Assembly: GCF_000720765.1 (NCBI RefSeq)
Contig: NZ_JODC01000027.1
Span: 1 to 64,000, forward strand
Direction of reading: 5' to 3'
Source: Streptomyces sp. NRRL S-646
Lineage (GTDB): Bacteria > Actinomycetota > Actinomycetes > Streptomycetales > Streptomycetaceae
DNA length: 64,000 nucleotides
A model generated the notes under the pieces. The model saw only the letters and a list, made by a program, of their open reading frames with translations, was not told where the DNA came from and ran no database searches. A program made the position numbers and the translations under genes. This document shows, piece by piece, positions 23,696-33,135 of this stretch; positions within the stretch are counted from its first letter, which is position 1; each line of letters opens with the position of its first letter.

Positions 23696-24400
23696 TCAGT
23701 GACCCATTCCCAGTCCGCCGTCAACGGGAATGACGGCTCCAGTGATGTACGAGGCGTCGTCCGAGGCGAGGAACCGCACCGTCGCGGCCACCTCCTCCGG
23801 CTGCGCGTAACGGCCGAGCGGCACCTGCTTGACGATGCCCTCGCGCTGCTCGTCGCTGAGCGCCTTGGTCATGTCGGTGTCGACGAAGCCGGGCGCGACG
23901 ACGTTGAAGGTGATGTTGCGCGAGCCCAGCTCACGGGCGAGGGAGCGCGCAAAGCCGACCAGGGCGGCCTTGGAGGCGGCGTAGTTGGCCTGGCCGGGGC
24001 CGCCGTACAGCCCGACGACCGACGAGATCAGGACGACGCGGCCCTTCTTGGCGCGCAGCATGCCGCGGTTGGCGCGCTTGACCACGCGGAAGGTGCCGGT
24101 GAGGTTGGTGTCGAGGACGGACGTGAAGTCCTCCTCGGACATGCGCATCAGGAGCTGGTCCTTGGTGATGCCGGCGTTGGCGATCAGGACCTCGACCGGG
24201 CCGTGCTCGGCCTCGATCTCCTTGTAGGCCTGCTCCACCTGCTCGGTGTCGGTGATGTCGCACTTGACCGCAAGGAAGCCGGCCGGCGGCTCACCCGAGC
24301 GGTACGTGATCGCGACCTTGTCGCCGGCGTCGGCGAATGCGCGGGCGATGGCGAGGCCGATGCCCCGGTTGCCTCCGGTGACGAGAACCGAGCGGCTCAA
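23696..24400 (-). CDS. fabG: 3-oxoacyl-ACP reductase
   Basis: 234 aa, MSRSVLVTGGNRGIGLAIARAFADAG at the N-terminus (NADPH motif TGxxxGIG). NAGITKDQLL at about 85, catalytic Ser in LISSVVG and YAASK (Tyr/Lys) at about 148-152. Ends PVDGGLGMGH. It catalyses ketoacyl-ACP reduction in fatty-acid elongation, upstream of and coupled to fabI. Transcription starts in the 256-bp region shared with divergent tldD. Confidence 0.95.
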   Translation of the reverse strand: MSRSVLVTGGNRGIGLAIARAFADAGDKVAITYRSGEPPAGFLAVKCDITDTEQVEQAYKEIEAEHGPVEVLIANAGITKDQLLMRMSEEDFTSVLDTNLTGTFRVVKRANRGMLRAKKGRVVLISSVVGLYGGPGQANYAASKAALVGFARSLARELGSRNITFNVVAPGFVDTDMTKALSDEQREGIVKQVPLGRYAQPEEVAATVRFLASDDASYITGAVIPVDGGLGMGH

Positions 24401-24508
24401 CGGATCACCCTTTCGATAGCGGTCTTATACCCCCCGCCCGAACACCTGGATGACAGGCGGCTTCCTCGAAAACCTATCGGTCCCGGTGCTCCCGCGGACA
24501 ATCGGGCA

Positions 24509-24538
24509 CCGACAGTGGCTTACGGGACTCACTGTCGG
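24509..24538. promoter_or_regulatory. Inverted repeat between fabG and tldD
   Basis: CCGACAGTG (24509-24517) and CACTGTCGG (24530-24538) form perfect 9-bp arms with a 12-nt spacer. The region has no ORF and separates divergent fabG-fabI and tldD-pmbA operons, so an operator for either side or an RNA hairpin in a leader is possible. No known binding protein is assigned. Confidence 0.45.
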
Positions 24539-24656
24539 GTCCCTACAGAAAGTTCCCGGTAGCGGCTCGAAACCTGTGGTCCGCGGCCCGGTCACGCGAA
24601 ATGATCGGAGCAACCGCCGGTCCGATCACAGGTCACGACAACAAGGAGAGACCTCG

Positions 24657-26180
24657 GTGCCTCATACCATCGACGAAGCCTTCACGGCACTTCCCCTACG
24701 GGCCCTGGCCGACGCGGCGCTGGCACGCGCGCGTGCCCTGGGTGCCGAGCACGCGGACTTCCGGTTCGAGCGGGTACGCAGCGCGTCCTGGCGCTTCCGG
24801 GACGCCAAGCCCTCCGGTTCGTCGGACACCACTGATCTCGGGTACGCGGTGCGGGTCGTGCACGGCGGCACTTGGGGCTTCGCGTCGGGGGTGGACCTGA
24901 GCCTCGACGCCGCCGCCAAGGTCGCCTCGCAGGCGGTGGCGATGGCGAAGCTCTCCGCCCAGGTGATCAAGGCGGCCGGCTCGGACGAGCGGGTCGAGCT
25001 CGCCGGCGAGCCCGTGCACGCCGAGAAGACCTGGATCTCGTCGTACGAGATCGATCCGTTCTCGGTGCCCGCCGAGGAGAAGTCGGCCCTGCTGGCGGAC
25101 TGGAGCGCGCAGCTGCTCGCGGCGAACGGCGTCAACCACGTCGACGCCTCCCTGCTCACCGTGCACGAGAACAAGTTCTACGCCGACACGGCCGGGACCG
25201 TGACCACCCAGCAGCGCGTGCGGCTGCACCCGCAGCTGACGGCCGTGTCGGTCGACGAGTCGAGCGGCGAGTTCGACTCGATGCGGACGATCGCGCCGCC
25301 CGTCGGACGCGGCTGGGAGTACCTCACCGGCACCGGCTGGGACTGGGAGAGCGAGCTCGAGCAGATCCCCGAGCTGCTCGCCGAGAAGATGCGCGCACCG
25401 AGCGTCGAGGCGGGCCTGTACGACCTGGTCGTCGACCCCTCCAACCTGTGGCTGACCATCCACGAGTCCATCGGCCACGCCACCGAACTGGACCGTGCCC
25501 TCGGCTACGAGGCCGCCTACGCCGGCACCTCCTTCGCCACCTTCGACCAGCTCGGCAAGCTGAGGTACGGCTCCGAGCTGATGAACGTCACCGGCGACCG
25601 CACGGCCGAGCACGGCCTTGCGACCGTCGGCTACGACGACGAGGGCGTCGAGGGCCAGTCCTGGAACCTGGTGAAGGACGGCACGCTCGTCGGCTACCAG
25701 CTCGACCGGCGGATCGCCAAGCTGACCGGGTTCGAGCGGTCCAACGGGTGCGCGTTCGCCGACTCCCCCGGACACGTGCCGGTGCAGCGCATGGCCAATG
25801 TGTCGCTGCAGCCGGATCCGGCCGGGATGGCGACGGAGGACCTGATCGGCGGGGTGGACCGGGGCATTTACGTCGTCGGTGACCGTTCATGGTCGATCGA
25901 CATGCAGCGCTACAACTTCCAGTTCACGGGTCAGCGGTTCTTCAAGATCGAGAACGGGCGGATCACCGGGCAGCTGCGGGACGTCGCGTACCAGGCGACC
26001 ACCACCGACTTCTGGGGCTCGATGGCCGCGGTGGGCGGCCCGCAGACGTATGTCCTCGGAGGTGCCTTCAACTGCGGCAAGGCCCAGCCGGGCCAGGTCG
26101 CCGCCGTCTCGCACGGCTGCCCGTCCGCGCTCTTCAAGGGCGTCAACATTCTGAACACCACGCAGGAGGCCGGTCGATGA
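24657..26180 (+). CDS. tldD: TldD-family metalloprotease subunit
   Basis: 507 aa from GTG 24657 with AAGGAG ten bases upstream. The zinc-site motif HESIGHATELD (HExxxH, about 272-283) identifies the catalytic TldD subunit; the distal Cys-containing block NCGKAQPGQ is near the C-terminus. TldD/TldE (PmbA) heterodimers degrade or process unfolded peptides and mature some RiPPs. Its stop overlaps the partner gene start (ATGA), consistent with stoichiometric expression. No RiPP precursor is seen nearby. Confidence 0.93.
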   Translation: MPHTIDEAFTALPLRALADAALARARALGAEHADFRFERVRSASWRFRDAKPSGSSDTTDLGYAVRVVHGGTWGFASGVDLSLDAAAKVASQAVAMAKLSAQVIKAAGSDERVELAGEPVHAEKTWISSYEIDPFSVPAEEKSALLADWSAQLLAANGVNHVDASLLTVHENKFYADTAGTVTTQQRVRLHPQLTAVSVDESSGEFDSMRTIAPPVGRGWEYLTGTGWDWESELEQIPELLAEKMRAPSVEAGLYDLVVDPSNLWLTIHESIGHATELDRALGYEAAYAGTSFATFDQLGKLRYGSELMNVTGDRTAEHGLATVGYDDEGVEGQSWNLVKDGTLVGYQLDRRIAKLTGFERSNGCAFADSPGHVPVQRMANVSLQPDPAGMATEDLIGGVDRGIYVVGDRSWSIDMQRYNFQFTGQRFFKIENGRITGQLRDVAYQATTTDFWGSMAAVGGPQTYVLGGAFNCGKAQPGQVAAVSHGCPSALFKGVNILNTTQEAGR

Positions 26181-27571
26181 GCGCCCGCAGCAACAAGCCG
26201 CACGAGATCGTCGAGCGGGCGCTGGAGCTGTCCACCGCCGACGGCTGTGTCGTCATCGCCGACGAGCACTCGACCGCCAACCTCCGCTGGGCGGGCAACG
26301 CGCTCACCACGAACGGCGTCACGCGCGGGCGTACCCTCACGGTCGTCGCGACGGTCGACGGCAAGGAAGGCACCGCCTCGGGTGTCGTCTCCCGTTCGGC
26401 CGTGACAGTGGATGAGCTGGAGCCCCTGGTGCGGGCCGCCGAGGCCGCCGCACGCGGCGCCGGGCCGGCTGAGGACGCGCAGCCGCTGGTCACGGGCGTC
26501 GCACAGTCGCCGGACTTCGTGGACGCGCCCGCCGAGACCTCCTCGACCGTGTTCGCCGACTTCGCGCCGACGCTCGGTGAGGCGTTCGCACGCGCGCGTG
26601 CGGGCGGCCGCGAGCTGTACGGGTTCGCCAACCACGAACTCGTGACGAGCTACGTCGGCACGTCGACGGGCCTGCGCCTGCGGCACGACCAGCCCAACGG
26701 GACGCTGGAGCTCAACGCCAAGTCGCCGGACCGTACTCGCTCGGCCTGGGCGGGCCGCTCCACGCGCGACTTCAAGGACGTCGACCCGGCCGCGCTGGAC
26801 GCGGAACTCGCCGTACGCCTCGGGTGGGCTCAGCGGCGGATCGAACTGCCGGCGGGACGGTACGAGACGCTGCTGCCGCCGACCGCCGTCGCGGACCTGC
26901 TGATCTACCAGATGTGGTCGGCGTCCGGCCGGGACGCGGTCGAGGGCCGCACAGTGTTCTCCAAACCGGGCGGCGGCACCCGCGTGGGCGACCGGCTCAC
27001 TGAGCTGCCGCTGACTCTGCGCAGCGACCCGAACGAGCCGGGCCTGGAGTCGGCGCCCTTCGTGATCGCGCACTCCTCCGGCGGCGACCAGTCGGTGTTC
27101 GACAACGGCCTGCCGCTCGCGGCCACCGAGTGGGTACGGCAGGGCGAGCTGGCCCACCTGACCACCACCCGGCACAGCGCGGGCCTGACCGGGCTGCCGG
27201 TGGCTCCCGCGATCGACAACCTCGTCCTGACCGGCGGTGACGACCGCTCCCTGGAGGAGATGGTCGCGGACACCGAGCGGGGACTGCTGCTGACCTGCCT
27301 CTGGTACATCCGCGAGGTCGACCCGGCCACCCTGCTGCTCACCGGCCTGACCAGGGACGGCGTCTACCTCGTCGAGAACGGCGAGGTGAGCGGCGAGGTC
27401 AACAACTTCCGCTTCAACGAGTCGCCGGTCGACCTGCTCGGGCGGGCGACGGAGGCGGGGCGCACGGAAAAGACGCTGCCGAGGGAGTGGAGCGACTGGT
27501 TCACTAGGGCTGCGATGCCTGCGCTGCGGGTGCCCGACTTCAATATGAGCTCTGTCAGTCAGGGCGTATAA
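26177..27571 (+). CDS. pmbA: TldE/PmbA-family protein, non-catalytic partner of TldD
   Basis: 464 aa from ATG 26177, overlapping tldD by 4 bp. It has the PmbA/TldE fold (N-terminal LELSTADGCVVIADEHSTANLRWAGN, C-terminal DNLVLTGGDDRSLEEMVADTERGLLLTCLWYIREVDP) but lacks the HExxxH zinc motif, as expected for the structural subunit. Forms the protease with TldD. Some databases call both subunits TldD; the missing motif supports the E-type label. Confidence 0.9.
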   Translation: MSARSNKPHEIVERALELSTADGCVVIADEHSTANLRWAGNALTTNGVTRGRTLTVVATVDGKEGTASGVVSRSAVTVDELEPLVRAAEAAARGAGPAEDAQPLVTGVAQSPDFVDAPAETSSTVFADFAPTLGEAFARARAGGRELYGFANHELVTSYVGTSTGLRLRHDQPNGTLELNAKSPDRTRSAWAGRSTRDFKDVDPAALDAELAVRLGWAQRRIELPAGRYETLLPPTAVADLLIYQMWSASGRDAVEGRTVFSKPGGGTRVGDRLTELPLTLRSDPNEPGLESAPFVIAHSSGGDQSVFDNGLPLAATEWVRQGELAHLTTTRHSAGLTGLPVAPAIDNLVLTGGDDRSLEEMVADTERGLLLTCLWYIREVDPATLLLTGLTRDGVYLVENGEVSGEVNNFRFNESPVDLLGRATEAGRTEKTLPREWSDWFTRAAMPALRVPDFNMSSVSQGV

Positions 27572-27627
27572 CCTCGTAGCCGGTAGTCGTTCGACTGCCC
27601 GAAGATCATCAAGGAGATACGAGAACC

Positions 27628-28896
27628 GTGACGGACATCGTCGACGAACTGAAGTGGCGCGGGCTGATCGCCCTCTCCACTGACGAGGACGCATTGCGCA
27701 AGGCGTTCGCGGACGGTCCCGTCACGTTCTATTGCGGCTTCGACCCGACCGCGCCCAGCCTGCACCTCGGCAACCTCGTGCAGATCCTGACGATGCGCCG
27801 GATCCAGGATGCGGGCAACCGTCCACTGGGCCTGGTCGGGGGTGCCACCGGCCTGATCGGTGACCCGAAGCCGAACTCCGAGCGCACGCTCAACGCGCCC
27901 GACATCGTCGCCCAGTGGGTCGAGCGGCTGCGCGCGCAGATCGCCCCGCTGCTGGACTTCGAGGGTCCGAACGCCGCGGTCATGGTCAACAACCTGGACT
28001 GGACCCAGGGGATGTCGGCCATCGAGTTCCTGCGGGACGTCGGCAAGCACTTCCGCGTCAACAAGATGATCGCGAAGGAAGCCGTGGCCCGGCGCCTGGA
28101 GTCCCAGGAGGGCATCAGCTACACCGAGTTCAGCTACCAGATCCTGCAGGGCATGGACTTCCTGGAGCTGTACCGGCGCTACGGCTGCACTCTGCAGACC
28201 GGCGGCAGCGACCAGTGGGGCAACCTCACCTCCGGCACCGACCTGATCCACAAGGTCGAGCCCGACGCCGTGGTGCACGCGCTGGGCACGCCGCTGATCA
28301 CCAAGGCCGACGGCACGAAGTTCGGCAAGACGGAGTCCGGCACGGTCTGGCTCGACCCCGAGATGACCACGCCGTACGCCTTCTACCAGTTCTGGCTGAA
28401 TGCGGACGACCGGGACGTCTCCAAGTTCCTGCGCATCTTCAGCTTCAGGTCCCGCGAGGAGATCGAGGAGCTGGAGAAGCAGACCGAGGAGCGTCCCCAG
28501 GCCCGGGCCGCCCAGCGCGCGCTGGCGGAGGAGCTGACGACGCTGGTGCACGGCGCCGACCAGACGGCCGCGGTGATCGCCGCGTCCCGTGCCCTCTTCG
28601 GGCAGGGTGAGCTGGCGGAGCTCGACGAGAAGACGCTGGCCGCGGCCCTCTCCGAGGTACCGCATGTCCAGGTCGCCGAGCCCGGCCTGGTGGTGGACCT
28701 GTTCGCCGAGGTCGGGCTGGTGGCCAGCAAGTCGGCTGCGCGGCGGACCGTGAAGGAGGGCGGGGCGTACGTGAACAACGTGAAGGTCGCGTCCGAGGAC
28801 GCCGTCCCCGCCAAGGAGGATCTGCTGCACGGCCGCTGGCTGGTCCTGCGCCGGGGCAAGAAGAACCTCGCGGCCGTCGAGGTCACCGGCGCCTAG
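27628..28896 (+). CDS. tyrS: Tyrosyl-tRNA synthetase
   Basis: 422 aa from GTG 27628 with AAGGAGAT upstream. HIGH-equivalent [12 protein letters not shown] at about 39-50, tyrosine-binding YCGFD and QYTEFSYQ-type region, KMSKS-equivalent KFGKTES at about 231. The C-terminal S4 RNA-binding domain (about 350-420, [18 protein letters not shown]) completes the bacterial TyrRS. It lies 56 bp after pmbA; no T-box leader is visible in that gap. Ends at a hairpin terminator. Confidence 0.97.
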   Translation: MTDIVDELKWRGLIALSTDEDALRKAFADGPVTFYCGFDPTAPSLHLGNLVQILTMRRIQDAGNRPLGLVGGATGLIGDPKPNSERTLNAPDIVAQWVERLRAQIAPLLDFEGPNAAVMVNNLDWTQGMSAIEFLRDVGKHFRVNKMIAKEAVARRLESQEGISYTEFSYQILQGMDFLELYRRYGCTLQTGGSDQWGNLTSGTDLIHKVEPDAVVHALGTPLITKADGTKFGKTESGTVWLDPEMTTPYAFYQFWLNADDRDVSKFLRIFSFRSREEIEELEKQTEERPQARAAQRALAEELTTLVHGADQTAAVIAASRALFGQGELAELDEKTLAAALSEVPHVQVAEPGLVVDLFAEVGLVASKSAARRTVKEGGAYVNNVKVASEDAVPAKEDLLHGRWLVLRRGKKNLAAVEVTGA

Positions 28897-28902
28897 TACC
28901 AC

Positions 28903-28938
28903 CGAAGGGTGGCTCCTCAGCCGAGGGGCCGCCCTTCG
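28903..28938. terminator. Terminator between convergent tyrS and GlsB-like gene
   Basis: CGAAGGGTGGCTCCTC (28903-28918) pairs with GAGGGGCCGCCCTTCG (28923-28938) through an AGCC loop, with two G-T pairs. Confidence 0.78.
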
Positions 28939-28950
28939 CCGTATCCGTGC

Positions 28951-29229
28951 TCACGCCCGTTGTTTGTGCTTGCCCAGCGTTGCCATGTACGCCATGTCGA
29001 CCACGAAGACGATGATGATCGCGGCCACCAGCTGGAAGGCGTGCCGGCTCCAGTCGATGCCTCGGGTCGAGTCGACGCCGACTGCTCGGGCCACGGCGTT
29101 GCCTGCGATCGCGCCGAGCATGCCGCAGATGGTGGTCAGCCAGAGGGGGCTGTGCTGCTTGCCGGGGATGACCGCCTTGGCGATCAGGCCCAGTACGAAT
29201 CCCACGATGATGGCCCACAACCAGCCCAT
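28951..29229 (-). CDS. GlsB/YeaQ/YmgE-family small membrane protein
   Basis: 92 aa from ATG 29229 with AGGAGG six bases upstream. It begins MGWLWAIIVGFVLGLIAKAV and has the family block GLIAKAVIPGKQHSPLWLTTICGMLGAIAGN, followed by a third helix (LVAAIIIVFVVDMAYM). Three hydrophobic segments in total. Often described as a stress-response or transglycosylase-associated membrane protein; the biochemical role is unsettled. Convergent with tyrS. Confidence 0.88.
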   Translation of the reverse strand: MGWLWAIIVGFVLGLIAKAVIPGKQHSPLWLTTICGMLGAIAGNAVARAVGVDSTRGIDWSRHAFQLVAAIIIVFVVDMAYMATLGKHKQRA

Positions 29230-29474
29230 GGCTGCCTCCTCGTACGGCTCGACGTGAGCCTTGCGCCCAGTGTCGGCCCGGGCACCGTACGGCGCATGCC
29301 GGGCGCCGCCGTACGCGCTACGGCCGAGGCCGTTCGGCCAGGCAGGAGGTGACCCGGTCTCGTAGGCGGCGCAGGCGCGGCGTAACGTTGAGGTGTCCGG
29401 GCGCCGTCCCCCGACCGGGGGCGGACCGGGCACGGGGACGGGGACGGTCCGATGCGGGCGGATGGTGGAATGTG

Positions 29475-29873
29475 ATGCGGAAGCAGCATGGCGTCGGCAA
29501 CAGCCAGGTGTTCCGGATCACCGGGGCTCGGGCGAGTCTCGACGAGGATGTGCGCGGCCGGCAGCGCCGGTACGTCATCTCGATGTCGATCCGTACGGTG
29601 TCGGTGATCCTCGCGGCCTCGCTGTGGAACGTCGAACGGCACGTCGCGATCGTGGCGTTGGTCCTAGGAGCGGTCCTCCCCTACATCGCCGTGGTGATCG
29701 CGAACGCGGGCCGGGAGAATGCGCCGTCGCTTCCGTCGACGTTCGTGAGTGTCCCGATGCGTCCGATGATTGCGCCGCCGCGGACGAACGACGGTTTCGC
29801 GGAGCCGGTCCCGGAAGATGTCGCGGCCGAGCCCGCACCGGGCGCACGAAGCGAGCCGCACGACCGGGCATGA
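29475..29873 (+). CDS. DUF3099 membrane protein
   Basis: 132 aa from ATG 29475 (GTG at 29472 is an equal alternative). N-terminal VFRITGARASLDEDVRGRQRRYVISM is the DUF3099 signature. Two membrane helices (TVSVILAASLWNV and VAIVALVLGAVLPYIAVVIA) are followed by a Pro/Ala/Glu-rich cytosolic tail from about 85. Common in actinobacteria; no known function. Divergent from the GlsB-like gene. Confidence 0.85.
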   Translation: MRKQHGVGNSQVFRITGARASLDEDVRGRQRRYVISMSIRTVSVILAASLWNVERHVAIVALVLGAVLPYIAVVIANAGRENAPSLPSTFVSVPMRPMIAPPRTNDGFAEPVPEDVAAEPAPGARSEPHDRA

Positions 29874-29988
29874 CCACGTCGGAAGGGTCGCAAACGGAAG
29901 TCGGCTCCGCACAAAGCTCAAGAAAAGCTCAGATCAATCATGTTGTTCCGGTGCCGGGCGACGGGTTACCCGTGACATACTTCGTAGG

Positions 29989-30055
29989 CGCTCCGCATCC
30001 CCCGTCGGAGCGACAGACCGACGCCGGGCAGCTCCCCCCGTGGCTGCTCGGCGTC
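29989..30055 (+). promoter_or_regulatory. Tandem hairpins in the leader of the 72-aa protein gene
   Basis: CGCTCCG (29989-29995) pairs with CGGAGCG (30006-30012). GACGCCGGGCAGC (30020-30032) pairs with GCTGCTCGGCGTC (30043-30055) with one mismatch, and is followed by GCCTTGTT. The 236-bp leader region has no ORF. The hairpins could form an attenuator; that is inference. Confidence 0.4.
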
Positions 30056-30109
30056 GCCTTGTTCGGCGCCTTTTCAGCGCCTCGTTCAGCCCGGTTGTGA
30101 GACGAACCT

Positions 30110-30328
30110 GTGAGTGACGAGAACCCGATCTGCTCCGCCAAGGGCTGCCGTACCGATGCCGTGTGGGTGCTCGCGTGGAACAACCCGAAGATCCACACGC
30201 CGGAGCGGCGCAAGACGTGGCTGGCCTGTGAGGAGCACCGGGAGCATCTCTCCCAGTTCCTCGGAGTACGGGGTTTCCTCAAGGACGTGGTCCTGCTGAA
30301 GGAATGGGAGTCCTCCCAGGAAGCCTAG
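30110..30328 (+). CDS. Small conserved Cys/His protein, possible zinc-binding
   Basis: 72 aa from GTG 30110. It carries CSAKGC at 8-13 and CEEHREHL at about 40-47, a C-x4-C plus C-x2-H arrangement that could bind one zinc ion, and several Trp residues (VWVLAWNNP). Conserved-looking, with no signal peptide or membrane segment. Some database entries give such proteins enzyme names that the sequence does not support. It converges on moaA with only 14 bp between stops. Confidence 0.75.
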   Translation: MSDENPICSAKGCRTDAVWVLAWNNPKIHTPERRKTWLACEEHREHLSQFLGVRGFLKDVVLLKEWESSQEA

Positions 30329-30342
30329 GTTCCCTACGGCCC

Positions 30343-31332
30343 CTAGCCGCCGATCGCCGACATCGGGCGGTCCGGCTGGACGAACGACGGGTCGTCCAGG
30401 CCCGCTCCCGCCTTCTTGCCCCACATGGCCAGTCGCCAGATGCGGGCGATCTCCTCGTCGGGGGCGTCGGAGCGCAGGGCTGCGCGCAGGTCCGTCTCCT
30501 CCTGAGCGAACAGGCAGGTGCGTATCTGGCCGTCGGCGGTGAGGCGGGTGCGGTCGCAGGCCGCGCAGAACGGGCGGGTGACGGAGGCGATGACGCCGAC
30601 GCGGTCCGGGCCGCCGTCCACGATCCAGCGCTCGGCGGGGGCCGAGCCGCGCTCGGTCGTACCCTCCGGAGTCAGGTCGAAGCGGGTGCGCAGCGAGGCC
30701 AGGATGTCGCCCGCGGTGACCATGCCCTCGCGCTTCCAGCCGTGCTGGGCGTCCAGGGGCATCTGCTCGATGAAGCGCAGTTCGTAGTCGTGCTCCACCG
30801 CCCAGGCCAGCAGGTCCGGGGCCTCGTCCTCGTTCATTCCCGGCATCAGGACCGTGTTGACCTTGACCGGGGTCAGGCCTGCGTCGCGGGCGGCCTGAAG
30901 GCCCTCGATGACGTCCTTGTGCCGGTCCCGGCGGGTGAGGGTCTTGAAGGTGCCGGGGCGGAGCGTGTCGAGGGAGACGTTCACCCGGTCCAGGCCCGCT
31001 GCTTTCAGGGCCGTCGCCGTGCGCTTGAGTCCGATGCCGTTCGTCGTCAGTGACATCTGGGGGCGCGGTTGCAGCGCGGCGACCCGCTCGACGATACCGA
31101 CCAGGCCCGGGCGCAGCAGGGGTTCACCGCCGGTGAAGCGGACCTCCTTGATGCCCAGGGAGGTGACGGCGATGTCGATCAGGCGGACGATCTCGTCGTC
31201 GGTGAGCAGGTCGGGCTTGGCCAGCCACTGCAGGCCCTCTTCGGGCATGCAGTACGTACATCGCAGATTGCACCGGTCGGTCAGCGAGACCCTCAGGTCG
31301 GTGGCCACTCGGCCGTAGGTGTCGATGAGCAC
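30343..31332 (-). CDS. moaA: GTP 3',8-cyclase MoaA
   Basis: 329 aa. Radical-SAM cluster motif in TDRCNLRCTYCMPEEG (C-x3-C-x2-C, about 18-33), SAM/GTP-site blocks FTGGEPLLRPG and SLTTNGIG. A second C-terminal iron-sulfur site (FCAACDRTRLTADGQIRTCLF) and the C-terminal GG complete the family. It makes the first molybdopterin intermediate from GTP with MoaC. No other moa genes are adjacent in the window. Confidence 0.97.
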   Translation of the reverse strand: MLIDTYGRVATDLRVSLTDRCNLRCTYCMPEEGLQWLAKPDLLTDDEIVRLIDIAVTSLGIKEVRFTGGEPLLRPGLVGIVERVAALQPRPQMSLTTNGIGLKRTATALKAAGLDRVNVSLDTLRPGTFKTLTRRDRHKDVIEGLQAARDAGLTPVKVNTVLMPGMNEDEAPDLLAWAVEHDYELRFIEQMPLDAQHGWKREGMVTAGDILASLRTRFDLTPEGTTERGSAPAERWIVDGGPDRVGVIASVTRPFCAACDRTRLTADGQIRTCLFAQEETDLRAALRSDAPDEEIARIWRLAMWGKKAGAGLDDPSFVQPDRPMSAIGG

Positions 31333-31442
31333 GTGGGCCCCCTCCCTCGTAACGGATCAGTACGGCTCCATCATTTCCCGTCACCTGCGAGCCTACGTGA
31401 CGCCACCGACAACGACAGCGGCCCGATCCCACGAGGTATGGC

Positions 31443-31476
31443 GCGGCCGCGTCGTAGATCCCTACGACGCGGCCGC
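31443..31476 (-). terminator. Terminator of the actP operon
   Basis: GCGGCCGCGTCGTAG (31443-31457) and CTACGACGCGGCCGC (31462-31476) form a perfect 15-bp stem with an ATCC loop. It is 34 bp past the symporter stop codon in the leftward direction. Confidence 0.85.
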
Positions 31477-31509
31477 TCAGAGGGCGTGCTCAGTGTGTTT
31501 TCGGTGGGT

Positions 31510-33135
31510 TCAGTGGGCGCCGGTGCCGGTGAGGGACCGGACCTCCAGCTCCGCGTACTTGCCCTTGTCGGGCTCCTCCTTGGACAGGTAGGTGCCGAGG
31601 ATGCCCAGCAGGAAGCCGACCGGGATCGAGATGATGCCCGGGTTCTCCAGCGGGAACCAGTGGAAGTCGGCGTCGGGGAACATCGACGTCTCCTTGCCGG
31701 AGACGACGGGCGAGAACAGCACCAGACCGACCGCCGTGATCAGGCCGCCGTAGATCGACCACAGGGCTCCCTGCGTCGTGAACCGCTTCCAGAAGAGGCT
31801 GTAGAGGATGGTCGGCAGATTGGCGGAGGCGGCGACCGCGAAGGCGAGGGCGACCAGGCCGGCCACGTTCAGATCGCGGGCCATGGCGCCGAGCACGATG
31901 GAGACGGCCCCGATGCCGACCGTGGCCAGGCGGGCCGCGCGCAGTTCCTGCTTCTCGGTGGCCTCGCCCTTCTTGATGACGTTCGCGTAGATGTCGTGGG
32001 CGAACGACGAGGAGGAAGCGAGGGTCAGGCCCGCGACGACCGCGAGGATCGTGGCGAAGGCGACCGCCGAGATGGAGGCGAGCAGGATGGCGCCCCAGTT
32101 GGAGTCGACACCGCCCAGGTGCAGGGCCAGGAGCGGTGCCGCCGTGTTGCCCGCCTTGTTGGAGGCGATGATCTCGTCCGGTTTGATGAGAGCCGCGGCG
32201 CCGAAGCCCAGCGCGAGGGTCATCAGGTAGAAGGCGCCGATGAGGCCGATCGCCCAGTTCACGGACTTACGCGCGGCCTTGGCGGTGGGCACCGTGTAGA
32301 AGCGGATCAGGATGTGCGGCAGGCCCGCGGTGCCCAGCACCAGGGCGATGCCCAGGGAGATGAAGTCCAGCTTGGACGTCGAGGTGAGGCCGTACTTCAG
32401 GCCGGGCTCCAGGAAGGCCGACCCCTTGCCGCTGTTGTCGGCGGCCTTGCCGAGCAGGTCGGAGATGTTGAAGTTGAACTTCAGCAGCACCAGGAAGGTC
32501 AGCAGCAGGGCGCCCGCGATGAGCAGCACGGCCTTGACCATCTGGACCCAGGTGGTGCCCTTCATGCCGCCGATGGTGACGTACACGATCATCAGGACGC
32601 CGACCAGCGCTACGATCCCGATCTTGCCGGCGTCGCTGGTGATGCCGAGCAGCAGCGAGACCAGCACTCCCGCGCCCGCCATCTGCGCCAGCAGATAGAA
32701 GATCGAGACCACGATGGTGGACGTGCCGGCCGCGGTGCGGACGGGCCGCTGGCGCATCCGGTAGGCGAGGACGTCGCCCATGGTGTACCGGCCCGAGTTG
32801 CGCAGGGGCTCGGCCACCAGGAGCAGCGCGACCAGCCAGGCGACCAGGAAGCCGATGGAGTACAGGAAGCCGTCGTAGCCGGCCAGCGAGATCGCGCCCG
32901 CGATGCCGAGGAAGGACGCGGCGGACATGTAGTCGCCGGAGACGGCGAGGCCGTTCTGGAAGGCGGTGAACTGCCGTCCGCCCGCGTAGAAGTCGGCGGC
33001 GTCCTTGGTCTGGCGGCCCGCCCAGATGGTGATGACGAGGGTGGCGGCGACGAACACCGAGAACAGGGTGATGATCAGCGGCCGGTGCTCGCTGGCCTCA
33101 CCCGCGGCCAGCACGGTCTGCTGCGCGATGCTCAT
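31510..33135 (-). CDS. actP: Cation/acetate symporter (ActP-like, SSS family)
   Basis: 541 aa from ATG 33135 (MSIAQQTVLAAGEASEHRPL). Thirteen or so hydrophobic segments. The family blocks DFYAGGRQFTAFQNGLAVSGDYMSAASFLGIAG (about 48-80), RYTMGDVLAYRM and LPHILIRFYTV are clear. It imports acetate and related monocarboxylates with a cation. It overlaps the DUF485 gene by 4 bp, the usual yjcH-actP arrangement. An upstream in-frame start at 33210 lies inside that gene and was rejected. Confidence 0.93.
   Translation of the reverse strand: MSIAQQTVLAAGEASEHRPLIITLFSVFVAATLVITIWAGRQTKDAADFYAGGRQFTAFQNGLAVSGDYMSAASFLGIAGAISLAGYDGFLYSIGFLVAWLVALLLVAEPLRNSGRYTMGDVLAYRMRQRPVRTAAGTSTIVVSIFYLLAQMAGAGVLVSLLLGITSDAGKIGIVALVGVLMIVYVTIGGMKGTTWVQMVKAVLLIAGALLLTFLVLLKFNFNISDLLGKAADNSGKGSAFLEPGLKYGLTSTSKLDFISLGIALVLGTAGLPHILIRFYTVPTAKAARKSVNWAIGLIGAFYLMTLALGFGAAALIKPDEIIASNKAGNTAAPLLALHLGGVDSNWGAILLASISAVAFATILAVVAGLTLASSSSFAHDIYANVIKKGEATEKQELRAARLATVGIGAVSIVLGAMARDLNVAGLVALAFAVAASANLPTILYSLFWKRFTTQGALWSIYGGLITAVGLVLFSPVVSGKETSMFPDADFHWFPLENPGIISIPVGFLLGILGTYLSKEEPDKGKYAELEVRSLTGTGAH

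Noticed and set aside
22186..23724. A 512-codon minus-strand frame over fabI and its flank
   Set aside because: Shadow frame; fabI occupies the correct frame with full catalytic motifs.
27572..27627. T-box leader before tyrS
   Set aside because: The gap is 56 bp and has neither the T-box sequence nor room for the structure.
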